NCBI RefSeq assembly: GCF_018326305.1
Contig: NZ_AP023416.1
Span: 310,001-374,000, forward strand
Source: Vescimonas fastidiosa
GTDB lineage: Bacteria > Bacillota > Clostridia > Oscillospirales > Oscillospiraceae
Length of the DNA: 64,000 nt
Reading direction: 5' to 3'
The notes under the pieces are model-generated. The model saw nothing but the letters and a program-made list of their open reading frames with translations, made no database searches and was not told the origin of the DNA. Below, piece after piece: positions 40,192 through 48,718 of the stretch (its first letter is position 1; each line of letters begins with the position of its first letter). A program made the position numbers and the translations under genes.

Positions 40192-40380
40192 TTATTGCAG
40201 GGAAATGGCATCCGTAGGGCACCCCTCCGCCGCCGCCTGCACGCTCAGCTGCAAATCGGTGGGGATGTCCTCGTCCCGGGCCACCGCCGTCTGCCCCGGC
40301 AGCAGGGAAAACACCTCCGGACAGACCGACACGCAAAGCCCGCACTGAATGCAGCTCTTGGCGTAGACCATAGCCTTCAT
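40192..40380 (-). CDS. Single-cluster [4Fe-4S] ferredoxin
   Basis: 62 residues. Cys10, Cys13 and Cys16 in CIQCGLCVSVCP plus Cys54 in GCPTDAI are the expected ligands of one [4Fe-4S] cluster; Cys20 is an extra cysteine of the CxxCxxCxxxCP motif without a partner second cluster. The acidic middle (ARDEDIPTDLQ) suits binding to reductases. It is a soluble electron carrier for an anaerobe's low-potential reactions. ATG at 40380 follows AGGAGGGTCGAAT on the minus strand. No partner oxidoreductase gene is adjacent; this small ferredoxin is usually solitary. Confidence 0.93.
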   Translation of the reverse strand: MKAMVYAKSCIQCGLCVSVCPEVFSLLPGQTAVARDEDIPTDLQLSVQAAAEGCPTDAISLQ

Positions 40381-40429
40381 ATTCGACCCTCCTTTATATT
40401 AAATATGTAATCCCCAAGAAAACAATAAT

Positions 40430-40690
40430 TCGTAGGGGCCGATGATCCTGTTGCGGTGCCCACAATTTTTGCGCTGCCTTACGGCGGACGCTTAAAATTT
40501 TGACCGCGGCCACTCGCTCACTTCGCTTCCTCTGCCACCGGCAGCGCTCAGCTCGCTCCCCACATCGGCCCACCTTACCGCACGCCTTGTGACCCCTCCG
40601 TAGGGGCGACCCTTGCGGTCGCCCGCAACCTGAGAGGTAACGGGGCGTCGGTTGCCCACCGTTGTACCAGCCGATTTCCGGCCCCTATGC
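40430..40690. repeat. Repeat block with one copy of core 2
   Basis: GTAGGGGCCGATG (40432-) opens into the 125-bp element (GTTGCGGTGCCCACAATTTT, GCCTTACGGCGG, GACCGCGGCCACTCGCTCAC, GGCAGCGCTCAGCTCGCTCC) and closes with CACATCGGCCCAC. GTAGGGGCGACCCTTGCGGTCGCCC follows. The gap 40381-40823 otherwise holds only the promoter below. Confidence 0.82.
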
Positions 40691-40742
40691 AGTCCGCCCC
40701 TCCCAGCATACCCGCCCCCACAAAAAAATATTCCCCGCCCCC

Positions 40743-40794
40743 TTGACAGCCAACAGGGGCTATGATATATTAACCGTACTAATACTACTAATAC
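40743..40794 (+). promoter_or_regulatory. Promoter and direct-repeat operator of the GntR-ABC operon
   Basis: TTGACA (40743-40748), 17-base spacer, TATATT (40766-40771). Immediately downstream ACTAATAC occurs twice (40778-40785 and 40787-40794), a probable site for the GntR/YtrA-type repressor encoded next. Confidence 0.7.
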
Positions 40795-40823
40795 ACTAAA
40801 AACACAAGAGGGGAGGAGATACT

Positions 40824-41186
40824 GTGCTGCATTTGGACTATCGGGACAACCGTCCCATTCACCAGCAGGTGCGGGACGGGCTGCGGCGTCTGATGGTAAG
40901 CGGCGTTCTGCAGCCGGGGGACCAGCTGCCCTCGGTGCGCAAGCTGGCTACGGAGCTGGCCATCAATCCCAACACCATTCAGCGGGCCATGGCCCAGCTG
41001 GAGGCGGAGGGCTTCGTGTACACGGTAGCGGGCCGGGGCAGCTTTGTGGCGGAGGACGGCGACCAAGGTCGGCGCCGCATGGCTGAGCTTACGGAGGGCC
41101 TGCACGACACGATACTGGAGCTGCGGCAGCTGGGCATGACAGAGCAGCAGTGGCTGGATCTGTGGAGAGAGGAGGAAGGAAAATGA
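40824..41186 (+). CDS. GntR-family regulator, YtrA subfamily
   Basis: 120 residues from a GTG at 40824 with GGGGAGGAG upstream. The winged helix is DNRPIHQQVRDGLRRLMVSG, LQPGDQLPSVRKLATEL and INPNTIQRAMAQLEAEGFVY, the YtrA-type signature with a short C-terminal dimerisation tail (residues 78-120) instead of a ligand domain. These repressors control ABC transporter operons that respond to cell-envelope antibiotics or similar stress. The stop overlaps the ATPase start (ATGA), so it is the first gene of a three-gene autoregulated operon. Confidence 0.93.
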   Translation: MLHLDYRDNRPIHQQVRDGLRRLMVSGVLQPGDQLPSVRKLATELAINPNTIQRAMAQLEAEGFVYTVAGRGSFVAEDGDQGRRRMAELTEGLHDTILELRQLGMTEQQWLDLWREEEGK

Positions 41187-42082
41187 TCGAGGTAAAAAAT
41201 CTGGTAAAAACCTTTGACGGCTTCACAGCCCTGGACAGCGCCACTCTCACCGTGCCCAAGGGGGCGGTGTACGGCCTGGTGGGCCCCAACGGCGCAGGCA
41301 AGTCCACACTGCTGCGCCACATCACCGGGGTCTATAAGCAGGATAGCGGTCAGGTGACGGTGTGCGGCGTTCCGGTGTATGAAAACCGCCATGCCAAGGA
41401 GCGCATCGTCTCCATTCCCGACGACTGGTTCTATTATAATCAGTCTACCATTTGGGAAATGGCCAAGCTCTATGCCGGGATGTACCCGCAGTTTGACCGG
41501 GAGCGGTTTTATAAGCTCCGGGAGCTTTTCCGTCTGCCGGAGAAAAAGCCCATCCGCCGCATGAGCAAGGGTATGCAGCGCCAGGCGGCCTTTTGGATCA
41601 CCATGAGCTGTATGCCCGAGTACCTGGTGCTGGATGAGCCGGTGGACGGCCTGGACCCGGTGATGCGTCGGCAGGTCTGGCAGGTGCTGCTGGATGATGT
41701 GTCCGCCCGGGGCACCACGGTGCTTCTCTCCAGCCATAACCTCCGGGAGCTGGAGGATGTGTGCGACCATGTGGGCATTATGGATAAGGGCAAGGTGCTT
41801 TTGGAGCGCACCCTCTCGGATCTGCAGGATAACACCGTGAAAATACAGGTGGCCTACAAAACGGCAGAGGAGCCCACCCTCCCCGCCGAGCTGCAGGTGC
41901 TCCATCATTCCCGGGTGGGCCGGGTGCATACCTATATTATGCGCGGCAGCAGCGAGGAGATCTGCCGCCGTATGCAGATCACCGACCCGGTGCTGCTGGA
42001 GGCCATCCCCCTGACCCTGGAGGAAATCTTTATCTATGAATTAGGAGGTGCGGACGATGCTGCTCACAAAATCCTTCTTTAA
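41183..42082 (+). CDS. ABC transporter ATP-binding protein
   Basis: 299 residues starting at the ATG that overlaps the regulator stop. Walker A is GPNGAGKSTLLRHI near residues 34-47, the ABC signature is RMSKGMQRQ rather than the standard LSGGQ, Walker B is YLVLDEPVDGLDPV and the H-loop is SSHNLRELEDVCDHV. Residues 220-299 form a C-terminal extension with no motif. It powers the membrane protein encoded next, which it overlaps by 26 bases. YtrB-like exporters are the closest known context. Confidence 0.92.
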   Translation: MIEVKNLVKTFDGFTALDSATLTVPKGAVYGLVGPNGAGKSTLLRHITGVYKQDSGQVTVCGVPVYENRHAKERIVSIPDDWFYYNQSTIWEMAKLYAGMYPQFDRERFYKLRELFRLPEKKPIRRMSKGMQRQAAFWITMSCMPEYLVLDEPVDGLDPVMRRQVWQVLLDDVSARGTTVLLSSHNLRELEDVCDHVGIMDKGKVLLERTLSDLQDNTVKIQVAYKTAEEPTLPAELQVLHHSRVGRVHTYIMRGSSEEICRRMQITDPVLLEAIPLTLEEIFIYELGGADDAAHKILL

Positions 42083-43847
42083 CCCGGCCCTGCTGCGCAG
42101 CGACCTGCGCCGCTGCTGGCCCCTCTTTGCCGGCTATACCTTCCTGTGGTTTTTGATTTTGCCCCTGCGGATGTGGAACGATGTCCCGGCGGACCTGCAA
42201 GCCGCCCATCCGTATGAGGCCCGGCGCGTGGCCCTGGAAATCATCGCAAACGCCACCACCGCCGCCATTTGGATCCATCTTATTTTCGGCATTGTCCTGG
42301 CCATGGCCCTGTTTTCCTATCTGTCCAGCGCCCGGGGCACCTACGGTATGCACAGCTTCCCCGCCAGCCGGGGCTGCCAGTTCCGCACCCATGTGCTGAG
42401 CTGCGTGGGCTGCGTGGTGGTGAGCAATGTGCTTATCTGCCTGCTCTCGGCCCAGAGCGGCGGCACCCATTGGGGGGCCAGCCTTTCCTGGCTGGTGTTC
42501 TCCCTGGTGACCTTCCTGCTGTTTTTCTCCCTGGGTGTCTTTTGCTGTATGCTCTGCGGCTGGCTCCCGGCCATGGCCGTGGCCTACGGCGCGGTGAACT
42601 GCGTGGTCATCTTCTGCCGTATCCTGGCGGACGCCATGTGCAGCATCTTTTACCCCAGCTATAACGACACGGCGTTTTCCATGGGCCGAGATCATATCGT
42701 GGTCTGGCTTACCCCGGTCCTGCGCCTGCACCAGAACCTGTATGAAGTGTATAATAACGGCAGCGGCCCCCTCCTGAGCGCCGGCACCTGGAAGAGCCTG
42801 CTGGTGTACGGCATCGTGGCCCTGGTGCTGCTGGCGGCCAGCGCCCTGCTCTACCGCATCCGCCGCAGCGAGGCCTCCGGCGACACCCTGGCCTTCCGGC
42901 CTCTGCGCCCGGTGGTGCGGTGGGCGGTGGGTCTGCTGGGCGGCCTGGGCCTGGGCCTTGTGCTGGCGGGGATGCTCAGCTGCACCAAAAATACCCCGGC
43001 CCTGCTGGCCTGCATCGTGACCCTGGGCCTGGCGTGCATGATCGTCACCCAGATGCTCATTGCCCGGACCCCCCGCGTCTTCGGCAAGCTCTGGCCGGAG
43101 CTGCTGGCCCTGTGCGCGGTGCTCCTGGCCCTGACCCTGTGCATCAAGGCCGACCTCTTCGGCTTCGAGCAGCGCATTCCCCAGACCAATCAGGTGGAGT
43201 CTGTGGAGGTCTATCAGCGGGCCATTTACGGAAGCAGGGCAAGAATCACCGACCCGGAGGAGATCGACGCCATTGTGCAGGCCCACCGCTACCTTGCCGA
43301 CTGTGCTGCCAAAGAAAACCTCGGCTCCGACTGGTTGGGGAAGAACACCATTAGCATCACCTACCATCTGAAAAACGGCGGAACCCTCTCCCGGCAGTAC
43401 CAGCTGCGCAATGAGGATCGCACCGCCGTCCGGGCTATGCTGGAATCGGAGACCTTCCGCCGCAGCCTGGTGCTGGACGATGTGAATGTGAACGCGGATG
43501 CTCTCCGCCACGGCTATATAATCAATTTCGCAAAGGAACGGAGGCGAGAGCTGACGGCCCAGGAGTGCAGGCTCCTGTATCAGACGCTTTTGGAGGACAT
43601 CGCCCACATGAATATGCTGGACCGCGACCTCTATGACTACCAGGACCCCTGCCTCGATATCATGCTGGAGGACGATGAAAAAACCATCTCCGCCAGACTC
43701 AATCCCCAGTGTACCCGCACCCTGGCCCTCCTGCAGGAGTGGGGGCTGATCGGCTCCCCCGGAGAAGCCTTCGGTGCCACGGACAAGGAGGATGCAGAGG
43801 ATACCATAGCATATTCCGGCGGCATACACAATATCGCCATCGGCTGA
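42057..43847 (+). CDS. ABC transporter permease with large C-terminal extracytoplasmic part
   Basis: 596 residues from the ATG at 42057, six bases after GGAGGTG. Residues 1-390 carry about ten hydrophobic segments (WPLFAGYTFLWFLILPL, IWIHLIFGIVLAMALF, LLFFSLGVFCCMLCGWLPAMAVAYGAVNCVVIFC, LLVYGIVALVLLAASALLY, AVGLLGGLGLGLVLAGML, LWPELLALCAVLLALTL). The remaining 190 residues look soluble (KENLGSDWLGKNTISITYHLKNGG region) and have no recognised domain. It resembles YtrC/YtrD-like permeases in context and probably exports or senses an envelope-active compound. The soluble tail is longer than usual for this group. Confidence 0.85.
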   Translation: MLLTKSFFNPALLRSDLRRCWPLFAGYTFLWFLILPLRMWNDVPADLQAAHPYEARRVALEIIANATTAAIWIHLIFGIVLAMALFSYLSSARGTYGMHSFPASRGCQFRTHVLSCVGCVVVSNVLICLLSAQSGGTHWGASLSWLVFSLVTFLLFFSLGVFCCMLCGWLPAMAVAYGAVNCVVIFCRILADAMCSIFYPSYNDTAFSMGRDHIVVWLTPVLRLHQNLYEVYNNGSGPLLSAGTWKSLLVYGIVALVLLAASALLYRIRRSEASGDTLAFRPLRPVVRWAVGLLGGLGLGLVLAGMLSCTKNTPALLACIVTLGLACMIVTQMLIARTPRVFGKLWPELLALCAVLLALTLCIKADLFGFEQRIPQTNQVESVEVYQRAIYGSRARITDPEEIDAIVQAHRYLADCAAKENLGSDWLGKNTISITYHLKNGGTLSRQYQLRNEDRTAVRAMLESETFRRSLVLDDVNVNADALRHGYIINFAKERRRELTAQECRLLYQTLLEDIAHMNMLDRDLYDYQDPCLDIMLEDDEKTISARLNPQCTRTLALLQEWGLIGSPGEAFGATDKEDAEDTIAYSGGIHNIAIG

Positions 43848-43851
43848 CCCC

Positions 43852-43878
43852 AAAGCCCCGCCTACCCGGCGGGGCTTT
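43852..43878 (+). terminator. Terminator of the GntR-ABC operon
   Basis: AAAGCCCCGCC / GGCGGGGCTTT with loop TACCC. Confidence 0.88.
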
Positions 43879-44040
43879 AAGACTGTCGAAAAACCCTTCC
43901 GCTTCTGCCTTGCCTCTCCGCCACTCCCTACCTTTTTGCGAAAAAAACTTTCTAAAAAATAAAAATTTATAATATCCCCGTATTGAAAAACGAATTGCCC
44001 CGTTTTATAATGAAAAAAAACGCTCACAGGAGGAGAGCTT

Positions 44041-45651
44041 ATGAACGAGATTTATGTAACCGGTCACCGAAATCCCGATACGGACTCCATTGCCGCCGCC
44101 ATGTCCTATGCCGCGCTGCGCAATGCCCTGGGTGACCGTCGATATATTCCGGTCCATCTGGGCCATATCAGCGATGAAACGGAGCGTATGCTTCGGCATT
44201 TCGGCCTTTCCGAGCCCGAGTCCATCCGCACCGTACGCACCCAGGTCCGAGACCTGGATTTCGACACGCCTCCCTGCCTCAGCTCCTCCGTCACCATGGA
44301 CCGGGCCTGGCATGTGATGCATGAGCAGCGCATTTCCGCTGTCCCCGTGGTCAATGACGATGGCTCCCTCTACGGTATGCTCTCTGCCGGCGACATTGCC
44401 ACCTTCAGCATGGAGACTTTGGTGGACACCCGGGTGGAGGATCTGCCGGTATTCAACCTGGTCAGCGTCCTGGAGGGGCGCATTGTCAATGAGTGTACCG
44501 GCATCCCCACCAGCATCAGCGGCAATGTGGTGGTGGCCATGCCCCAGGCCTCCGAAAACCTCCGCTTCACCGGCAGCAATAATATCGTCCTGGTGGCCAG
44601 CCAGCCGGACATGATCCAGCGGGCCCTGGACCAGAAGGTCAGCTGCCTCATCATCTGCCGGGCGGATATTAACCCGGACCTGGAGAATTACGAGGGCGAC
44701 ACCTGCATCATCTCCACTCCCTTTGCCGCGGGCCGGGCCTGCCGCCTGATTTACCAGGCCATCCCCATCTCCCGTCCCTGCCAGCGGGGAGAGATCGTCT
44801 GCTTCCACCTGGATGATTATATCGATGATGTCCGTGAGGTGGTGCTAAAGAGCCGCTACCGCAGCTACCCGGTGCTGGATGAAAAGGAGCGGGTGGTGGG
44901 CACCCTGTCCCGCTATCATCTGCTCCGTCCCCGGCGCAAGCAGGTGGTTTTGGTGGACCATAATGAGTTTGCCCAGTCCGTCCCGGGCCTGGACCAGGCG
45001 GAGATCCTGGAGATCATCGACCATCACCGCCTGGCGGATATTCAGACCGGCCAGCCCATCTATGTGCGCAATGAGCCGGTGGGCAGCACCAATACCATCA
45101 TCGCCGCCATGTACCAGGAGCACGGGGTCATCCCCTCGGGGCCCATGGCGGGTCTTATGGCGGCGGCCATCCTGTCGGACACGGTGATGTTCAAGTCCCC
45201 CACCTGCACCAAGCGGGATATTTCCATGGCCCAGCGCCTGGCCCGCATTGCCAATGTGAAGCTGGACGACCTGGGCAAGGAGCTGTTTTCCTCCGTCAGT
45301 CCCGATAAGCCCGTGCAGGAGCTTATCGCCTCCGATTTCAAGGAGTTCCACATTGCCGAGCAGATGCTGGGCGTGGGGCAGATCACCTGCCTGGACTCTC
45401 TGGAAATCATGAACCGCAAGGACGAGCTGCTGAAGGAGATGGCCCGCCTCCGGGACGAGCGCCACTACGACATGGTGCTTCTGATGCTCACGGATGTGCT
45501 GCTGGAGGGCACGCAGCTACTGTATGTGGGCAGCGACGACGCCATTCGCAACGCCTTCTCTGTGGAGCCCAAGGACAACACCCTCTTCCTTCCGGGGGTC
45601 ATGAGCCGCAAAAAGCAGATCATCCCCATGCTCACCGCCCTGTGGGGATAA
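44041..45651 (+). CDS. Manganese-dependent inorganic pyrophosphatase with CBS and DRTGG insert (family II)
   Basis: 536 residues, the long regulated form of family II pyrophosphatase. It hydrolyses pyrophosphate in the cytoplasm. The DHH domain starts GHRNPDTDSIAAAMSYA (residues 8-24). CBS domains lie at about 70-125 (SSSVTMDRAWHVMHEQRISAVPVVNDDG) and 245-300, with the DRTGG domain between. After the insert the DHH core resumes with VVLVDHNEFAQSV and IIDHHRLADIQTG, then the DHHA2 domain. The CBS pair usually binds adenine nucleotides for feedback control. ATG follows ACAGGAGGAGAGCTT. Monocistronic. Confidence 0.94.
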   Translation: MNEIYVTGHRNPDTDSIAAAMSYAALRNALGDRRYIPVHLGHISDETERMLRHFGLSEPESIRTVRTQVRDLDFDTPPCLSSSVTMDRAWHVMHEQRISAVPVVNDDGSLYGMLSAGDIATFSMETLVDTRVEDLPVFNLVSVLEGRIVNECTGIPTSISGNVVVAMPQASENLRFTGSNNIVLVASQPDMIQRALDQKVSCLIICRADINPDLENYEGDTCIISTPFAAGRACRLIYQAIPISRPCQRGEIVCFHLDDYIDDVREVVLKSRYRSYPVLDEKERVVGTLSRYHLLRPRRKQVVLVDHNEFAQSVPGLDQAEILEIIDHHRLADIQTGQPIYVRNEPVGSTNTIIAAMYQEHGVIPSGPMAGLMAAAILSDTVMFKSPTCTKRDISMAQRLARIANVKLDDLGKELFSSVSPDKPVQELIASDFKEFHIAEQMLGVGQITCLDSLEIMNRKDELLKEMARLRDERHYDMVLLMLTDVLLEGTQLLYVGSDDAIRNAFSVEPKDNTLFLPGVMSRKKQIIPMLTALWG

Positions 45652-45658
45652 AAATTCC

Positions 45659-45839
45659 TGGCGAAAAAACTTCGTTTTTTCTGCCAAAAGGCTTGCACCC
45701 CGCTGCGCGCATAATTTTGGGCCAAAGGCCCAAAATTCCACACTTGCGGGCTGAGAGGTATTTTTCCCCACGCGCATGTCGCGGTGAAAAATGATTGGAG
45801 TTTTCGCGTCTGCGGACGCGAACTCTGCGAGGCTTTTTG
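45659..45839. repeat. Copy D of the 180-bp repeat
   Basis: GGCGAAAAAACTTCGTTTTT-TCTGCC, GCGCGCATAATTTT, the local hairpin TTTTGGGCCAAAGGCCCAAAA, CCACACTTGCGGGCTGAGAGG, TTTTTCCCCACGCGCATGTCG, GCGTCTGCGGACGCG and CTCTGCGAGGCTTTTTGCC. Same orientation as copy A. With the terminator at 45855-45887 it fills 45652-45963. Confidence 0.9.
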
Positions 45840-45854
45840 CCCTTTATCAGAACT

Positions 45855-45887
45855 AAAAACTCCCGGAATCCGTTTCCGGGAGTTTTT
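45855..45887 (+). terminator. Intrinsic terminator after the pyrophosphatase gene
   Basis: AAAAACTCCCGGAA / TTCCGGGAGTTTTT with a T run; works on either strand. Confidence 0.88.
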
Positions 45888-45963
45888 TTCAAAATCGCTG
45901 TAAGAATCGCCGTCAAAAGCTGTCCTTAAAAGTGAAAGGCAACGAGGAAGGAGAGGGAAGCCC

Positions 45964-46533
45964 ATGGACCACCTGGAGGATGCCGCCATTATCAGCCTGT
46001 ATTGGCACCGAGACGCCCAAGCCATCCCTGCTACCGCCGAAAAATATGGCTCCTACTGCACCGCCGTGGCCCGGAATATACTCCGAGATCAACGAGACAC
46101 GGAGGAGTGCGTCAACGACACCTATCTCCGGGCCTGGAACGCCATGCCGCCCCACCGCCCGGCGGTGCTGTCGGCTTTTCTGGGTAAGATCACCCGAAAC
46201 CTGGCCCTGAACCGCCGCCGTAAGGACGCGGCGGAAAAACGGGGCGGTGGGGAAGCGGACGCGGTATTTGAGGAGCTGGCCCAAGTGGTTTCCCATCAGG
46301 ACACCCCCGAGTCCGATTTGGACCGCCGGGAGCTGCTGGGAGCTATCAACGAGTTTTTGGCCGCCCTCCCGGACACCAAGCGCCGGATTTTCGTCTGCCG
46401 CTACTGGTATTTTGACAGCGTGCCCGACATCGCCCGGCGCTTCGCCCTCTCGGAAAACCATGTCTATGTCACCCTCCACCGCCTGCGCACGCAGCTGCGC
46501 CGCCGCCTTTCGGAAAGGGGCTTTATGCTATGA
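45964..46533 (+). CDS. ECF-type RNA polymerase sigma factor
   Basis: 189 residues. Sigma region 2 at about 20-90 (EKYGSYCTAVARNILRDQRDTEECVNDTYLRAWNAMPPHRP in pieces) and region 4 at about 125-185 (LGAINEFLAALPDTKRRIFVCRYWYFDSVPDIARRFALSENHVYVTLHRLRTQLR in pieces) are clear; region 3 is missing as expected for ECF factors. ATG follows GGAAGGAGAGGGAAGCCC. Its stop overlaps the start of the next gene, whose single-span layout fits a cognate anti-sigma factor. The regulon and signal are unknown. Confidence 0.93.
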   Translation: MDHLEDAAIISLYWHRDAQAIPATAEKYGSYCTAVARNILRDQRDTEECVNDTYLRAWNAMPPHRPAVLSAFLGKITRNLALNRRRKDAAEKRGGGEADAVFEELAQVVSHQDTPESDLDRRELLGAINEFLAALPDTKRRIFVCRYWYFDSVPDIARRFALSENHVYVTLHRLRTQLRRRLSERGFML

Positions 46534-47204
46534 AAACAGAAGAATTTTCCCTGCTTTTGGGAGACATCCGGGATGACTTTGTGGCCCGGGCCCATGAACC
46601 CGTCCGCCCCCGCCGGCCCGCACCCACCTGGCACCGCTGGAGCGCGGCGGCCTGCCTGTGTCTGGTCACGGCCATAGCCGTGCTGCTGACGGCCCGCTAC
46701 CTGCCGCTGAAGGAATATAAGGACGGAGACACGAACTATTCCCCCAGCCAGTCCGTTACAGACTACGAAATCGGCGTCGAAGCCTGCTACAAGGCCCCGG
46801 ACCCCGGCGAGTATTTCTGCTTTGTGGAGGTCAACGCCGCCCGAAAGCAGTACGCGGGCCGGAATGTAAAGTTCCTTTTAGAAATGGATGTATTCCAAAA
46901 TGGGGAACAGGTAGCCGCCGGAAGCCTGGGCGGCGAATTTAAGCGTTTGGCCGCCCTGGGCTATGACCTCCGCCTGGTGAATTTGCAGGAACAGGACGAC
47001 GACCTGATCATCACCTGGCCCATCGCAGTGGGCCTGTTCACCGAGGAGCAGATTCGAAATTTTCCCGTAAATTCCGAGTATGGCTACGCTTTCTGCTTCC
47101 CCACCAACCCCGACGGCACCCCCGTTCAAATAGAGGAACCCAATCTCATTACCGCCGCCGATGCCTCATCATTGCCGCCCACCGGCACCCTGTCCACGCC
47201 ATAA
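46530..47204 (+). CDS. Single-span membrane protein, likely anti-sigma factor or co-regulator
   Basis: 224 residues; ATG overlaps the sigma factor stop (ATGA), so expression is coupled. Residues 1-40 are cytoplasmic (LLLGDIRDDFVARAHEPVRP), 41-57 a membrane span (AAACLCLVTAIAVLLTA), and the rest an extracytoplasmic domain of about 165 residues with no recognised family. The N-terminal part lacks an obvious HxxxCxxC zinc anti-sigma motif; in Clostridia many ECF genes are followed by such uncharacterised single-span proteins. Role is inferred from context only. Confidence 0.72.
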   Translation: MKTEEFSLLLGDIRDDFVARAHEPVRPRRPAPTWHRWSAAACLCLVTAIAVLLTARYLPLKEYKDGDTNYSPSQSVTDYEIGVEACYKAPDPGEYFCFVEVNAARKQYAGRNVKFLLEMDVFQNGEQVAAGSLGGEFKRLAALGYDLRLVNLQEQDDDLIITWPIAVGLFTEEQIRNFPVNSEYGYAFCFPTNPDGTPVQIEEPNLITAADASSLPPTGTLSTP

Positions 47205-47214
47205 GAGCAGGCAC

Positions 47215-47720
47215 CCCCGCCCCTACGCACTTCATATTGCACTTCCGTAGGGCGGGCTGCCCTCAGCCCGCCGCCCGATAACCACCGCACTTCTTGTTCC
47301 CCTCCGTAGGGGGCGGCGTCCTCGACGCCCCGTTTACCGCGCTCCTTGTTCCCGTCCGTAGGGGCGACCCTCGCGGTCGCCCGCGGGAGGGGAAATCGGC
47401 GAAGCGCCGCCAGTGGCGGATGAAGCGAGCCGGTTTCGAGGAAGTGCCCCGATTGGCGGGCACAACAGTGCCCGTCAGTTGGTTGGCACGACGGTGGGCA
47501 AGAGAGCCCCTCCCCTACGCACCACAAGGAACACACCGAGCCGGGCGGACAGGGTCGTCCGCCCCTACAAAATAATGCCGTGTAGGGCGGGACCCATGTG
47601 TCCCGCCGTCCCACCGTACCCCTTGCAAAAAGCCCGTCATTGCGAAGCCAGTGCGCACACTGGCCGTGGCAATCCGTCCTCCTTGCCCCCGGGCGACCGC
47701 AAGGGTCGCCCCTACGCTCC
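47215..47720. repeat. Palindromic repeat block with one copy of core 1
   Basis: GTAGGGCGGGCTGCCCTCAGCCCGCC, GTAGGGGGCGGCGTCCTCGACGCCCC, GTAGGGGCGACCCTCGCGGTCGCCC, then the long element at about 47388-47517 (AAATCGGCGAAGCGCCGCC, GTGGCGGATGAAGCGAGCC, GTTGGCACGACGGTGGGCAAG) closed by CCCCTCCCCTACGC, GGGCGGACAGGGTCGTCCGCCC, and CATTGCGAAGCCAGTGCGC...GGCAATCCG. No gene is supported between 47205 and 47766. Confidence 0.85.
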
Positions 47721-47766
47721 CTCTTTCCGCTTTCCACTTTCAACTTAACAGAAAGGCGGTGTCCCC

Positions 47767-48183
47767 ATGCCACGAAAATTCGCCCTCCCTCTCCTGGTCC
47801 TCCTCTGTGCTGCTGCCTTGGCAGCGTGTCTGTGCATTCCCCGCACCCGGACGGTAACATCCTCCTGCCAGGCCTTCCTCCAAACCCCCATGACCGAAAT
47901 CGTCTTGCGTCCCACCGTGGATTATGCCGCCTCCACCGCCCTGACAGGGGAGGAATTCCAGGTCTGGACGGACTATTTCCGGGCTCTTCAGCTTACCTAT
48001 GTGAAAAAGTATCGCCCGGGCCAAATGAACGGTGGCGTCCCAACCCTGACCCTCACCACTGCTCACGAGACCCGTACCCTGCAAATCCTCTCCACGGACG
48101 GCACGCCGGAAATCGCCTTAAACGGTGCCATCTTCACCCTGTCCGGCCCACACCTGCTCCCCAATATCCCCCCGCACCTGTAA
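47767..48183 (+). CDS. Small predicted lipoprotein
   Basis: 138 residues. A signal peptide (PRKFALPLLVLLCAAALAAC) ends in the lipobox LAAC with Cys21 as the acylation site, so it is expected on the outer face of the membrane. The mature part (about 115 residues) has no motif I recognise; it looks like alternating beta strands (TEIVLRPTVDYA, PTLTLTTAHETRTLQILSTD). ATG follows AGAAAGGCGGTGTCCCC. It may belong with the ECF sigma and anti-sigma genes, but a repeat block of over 500 bases separates them. Confidence 0.7.
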   Translation: MPRKFALPLLVLLCAAALAACLCIPRTRTVTSSCQAFLQTPMTEIVLRPTVDYAASTALTGEEFQVWTDYFRALQLTYVKKYRPGQMNGGVPTLTLTTAHETRTLQILSTDGTPEIALNGAIFTLSGPHLLPNIPPHL

Positions 48184-48194
48184 AACCCCTATCA

Positions 48195-48625
48195 TGCGTA
48201 GGGGCGGGGTTCTGCCCCGCCCGATAACCGGCGCACTTCTTGTTCCCCTCCGTAGGGGCGACCCTCGCGGTCGCCTGCGGGAGGGGAAATCGGCGAAGCG
48301 CCGCCAGTGGCGGATGAGGCGAGCCGGTTTCGAGGAAGTGCCCCGATTGGCGGGTACGACAGTGCCCGTCAGTCGGTTGGCACGACGGTGGGCAAGAGAG
48401 CCCCTCCCCTACGCACCACAAGGAACACGCCGAGCCGGGCAGACAGGGTCGTCCGCCCCTACAAAATAATGCCGTGTAGGGCGGGACCCATGTGTCCCGC
48501 CGTTTCACCGTACCCCTTGCAAAAAGCCCGTCATTGCGAGACCAGCGCGAACGCTGGTCGTGGCAATCCGTCCTCCTTGCCCCCGGGCGACCGCAAGGGT
48601 CGCCCCTACGCTCCCTCTTTCCACT
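48195..48625. repeat. Near-duplicate of the 47.2-47.7 kb repeat block
   Basis: The order GTAGGGGCGACCCTCGCGGTCGCC, long element (about 48281-48410), CCCCTCCCCTACGCACCACAAG, GGGCAGACAGGGTCGTCCGCCC, CGGGACCCATGTGTCCCGCC, CATTGCGAGACCAGCGCGAACGCTGGTC...GGCAATCCG repeats the block at 47340-47720 almost base for base, so one was copied from the other around the lipoprotein gene. Confidence 0.88.
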
Positions 48626-48662
48626 TTCAGCTTTTCTCTTTTTCATCCTTCCCACGCAAAAA

Positions 48663-48690
48663 CCCTCCGGAAGCCGCGGCTTCCGGAGGG
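48663..48690 (-). terminator. Terminator of the NSS transporter gene
   Basis: CCCTCCGGAAGCC / GGCTTCCGGAGGG with a tiny loop; A run at 48657-48662 gives T on the minus strand. Confidence 0.85.
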
Positions 48691-48718
48691 GATTCTTATG
48701 CCCAATTTCAATTTTTCC

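Noticed and set aside
47126..48655. Open frames of 170-245 codons across the 47-48.6 kb repeat blocks
   Set aside because: Their translations are near-identical because the repeat block is duplicated; they overlap real genes and lack starts with ribosome sites.
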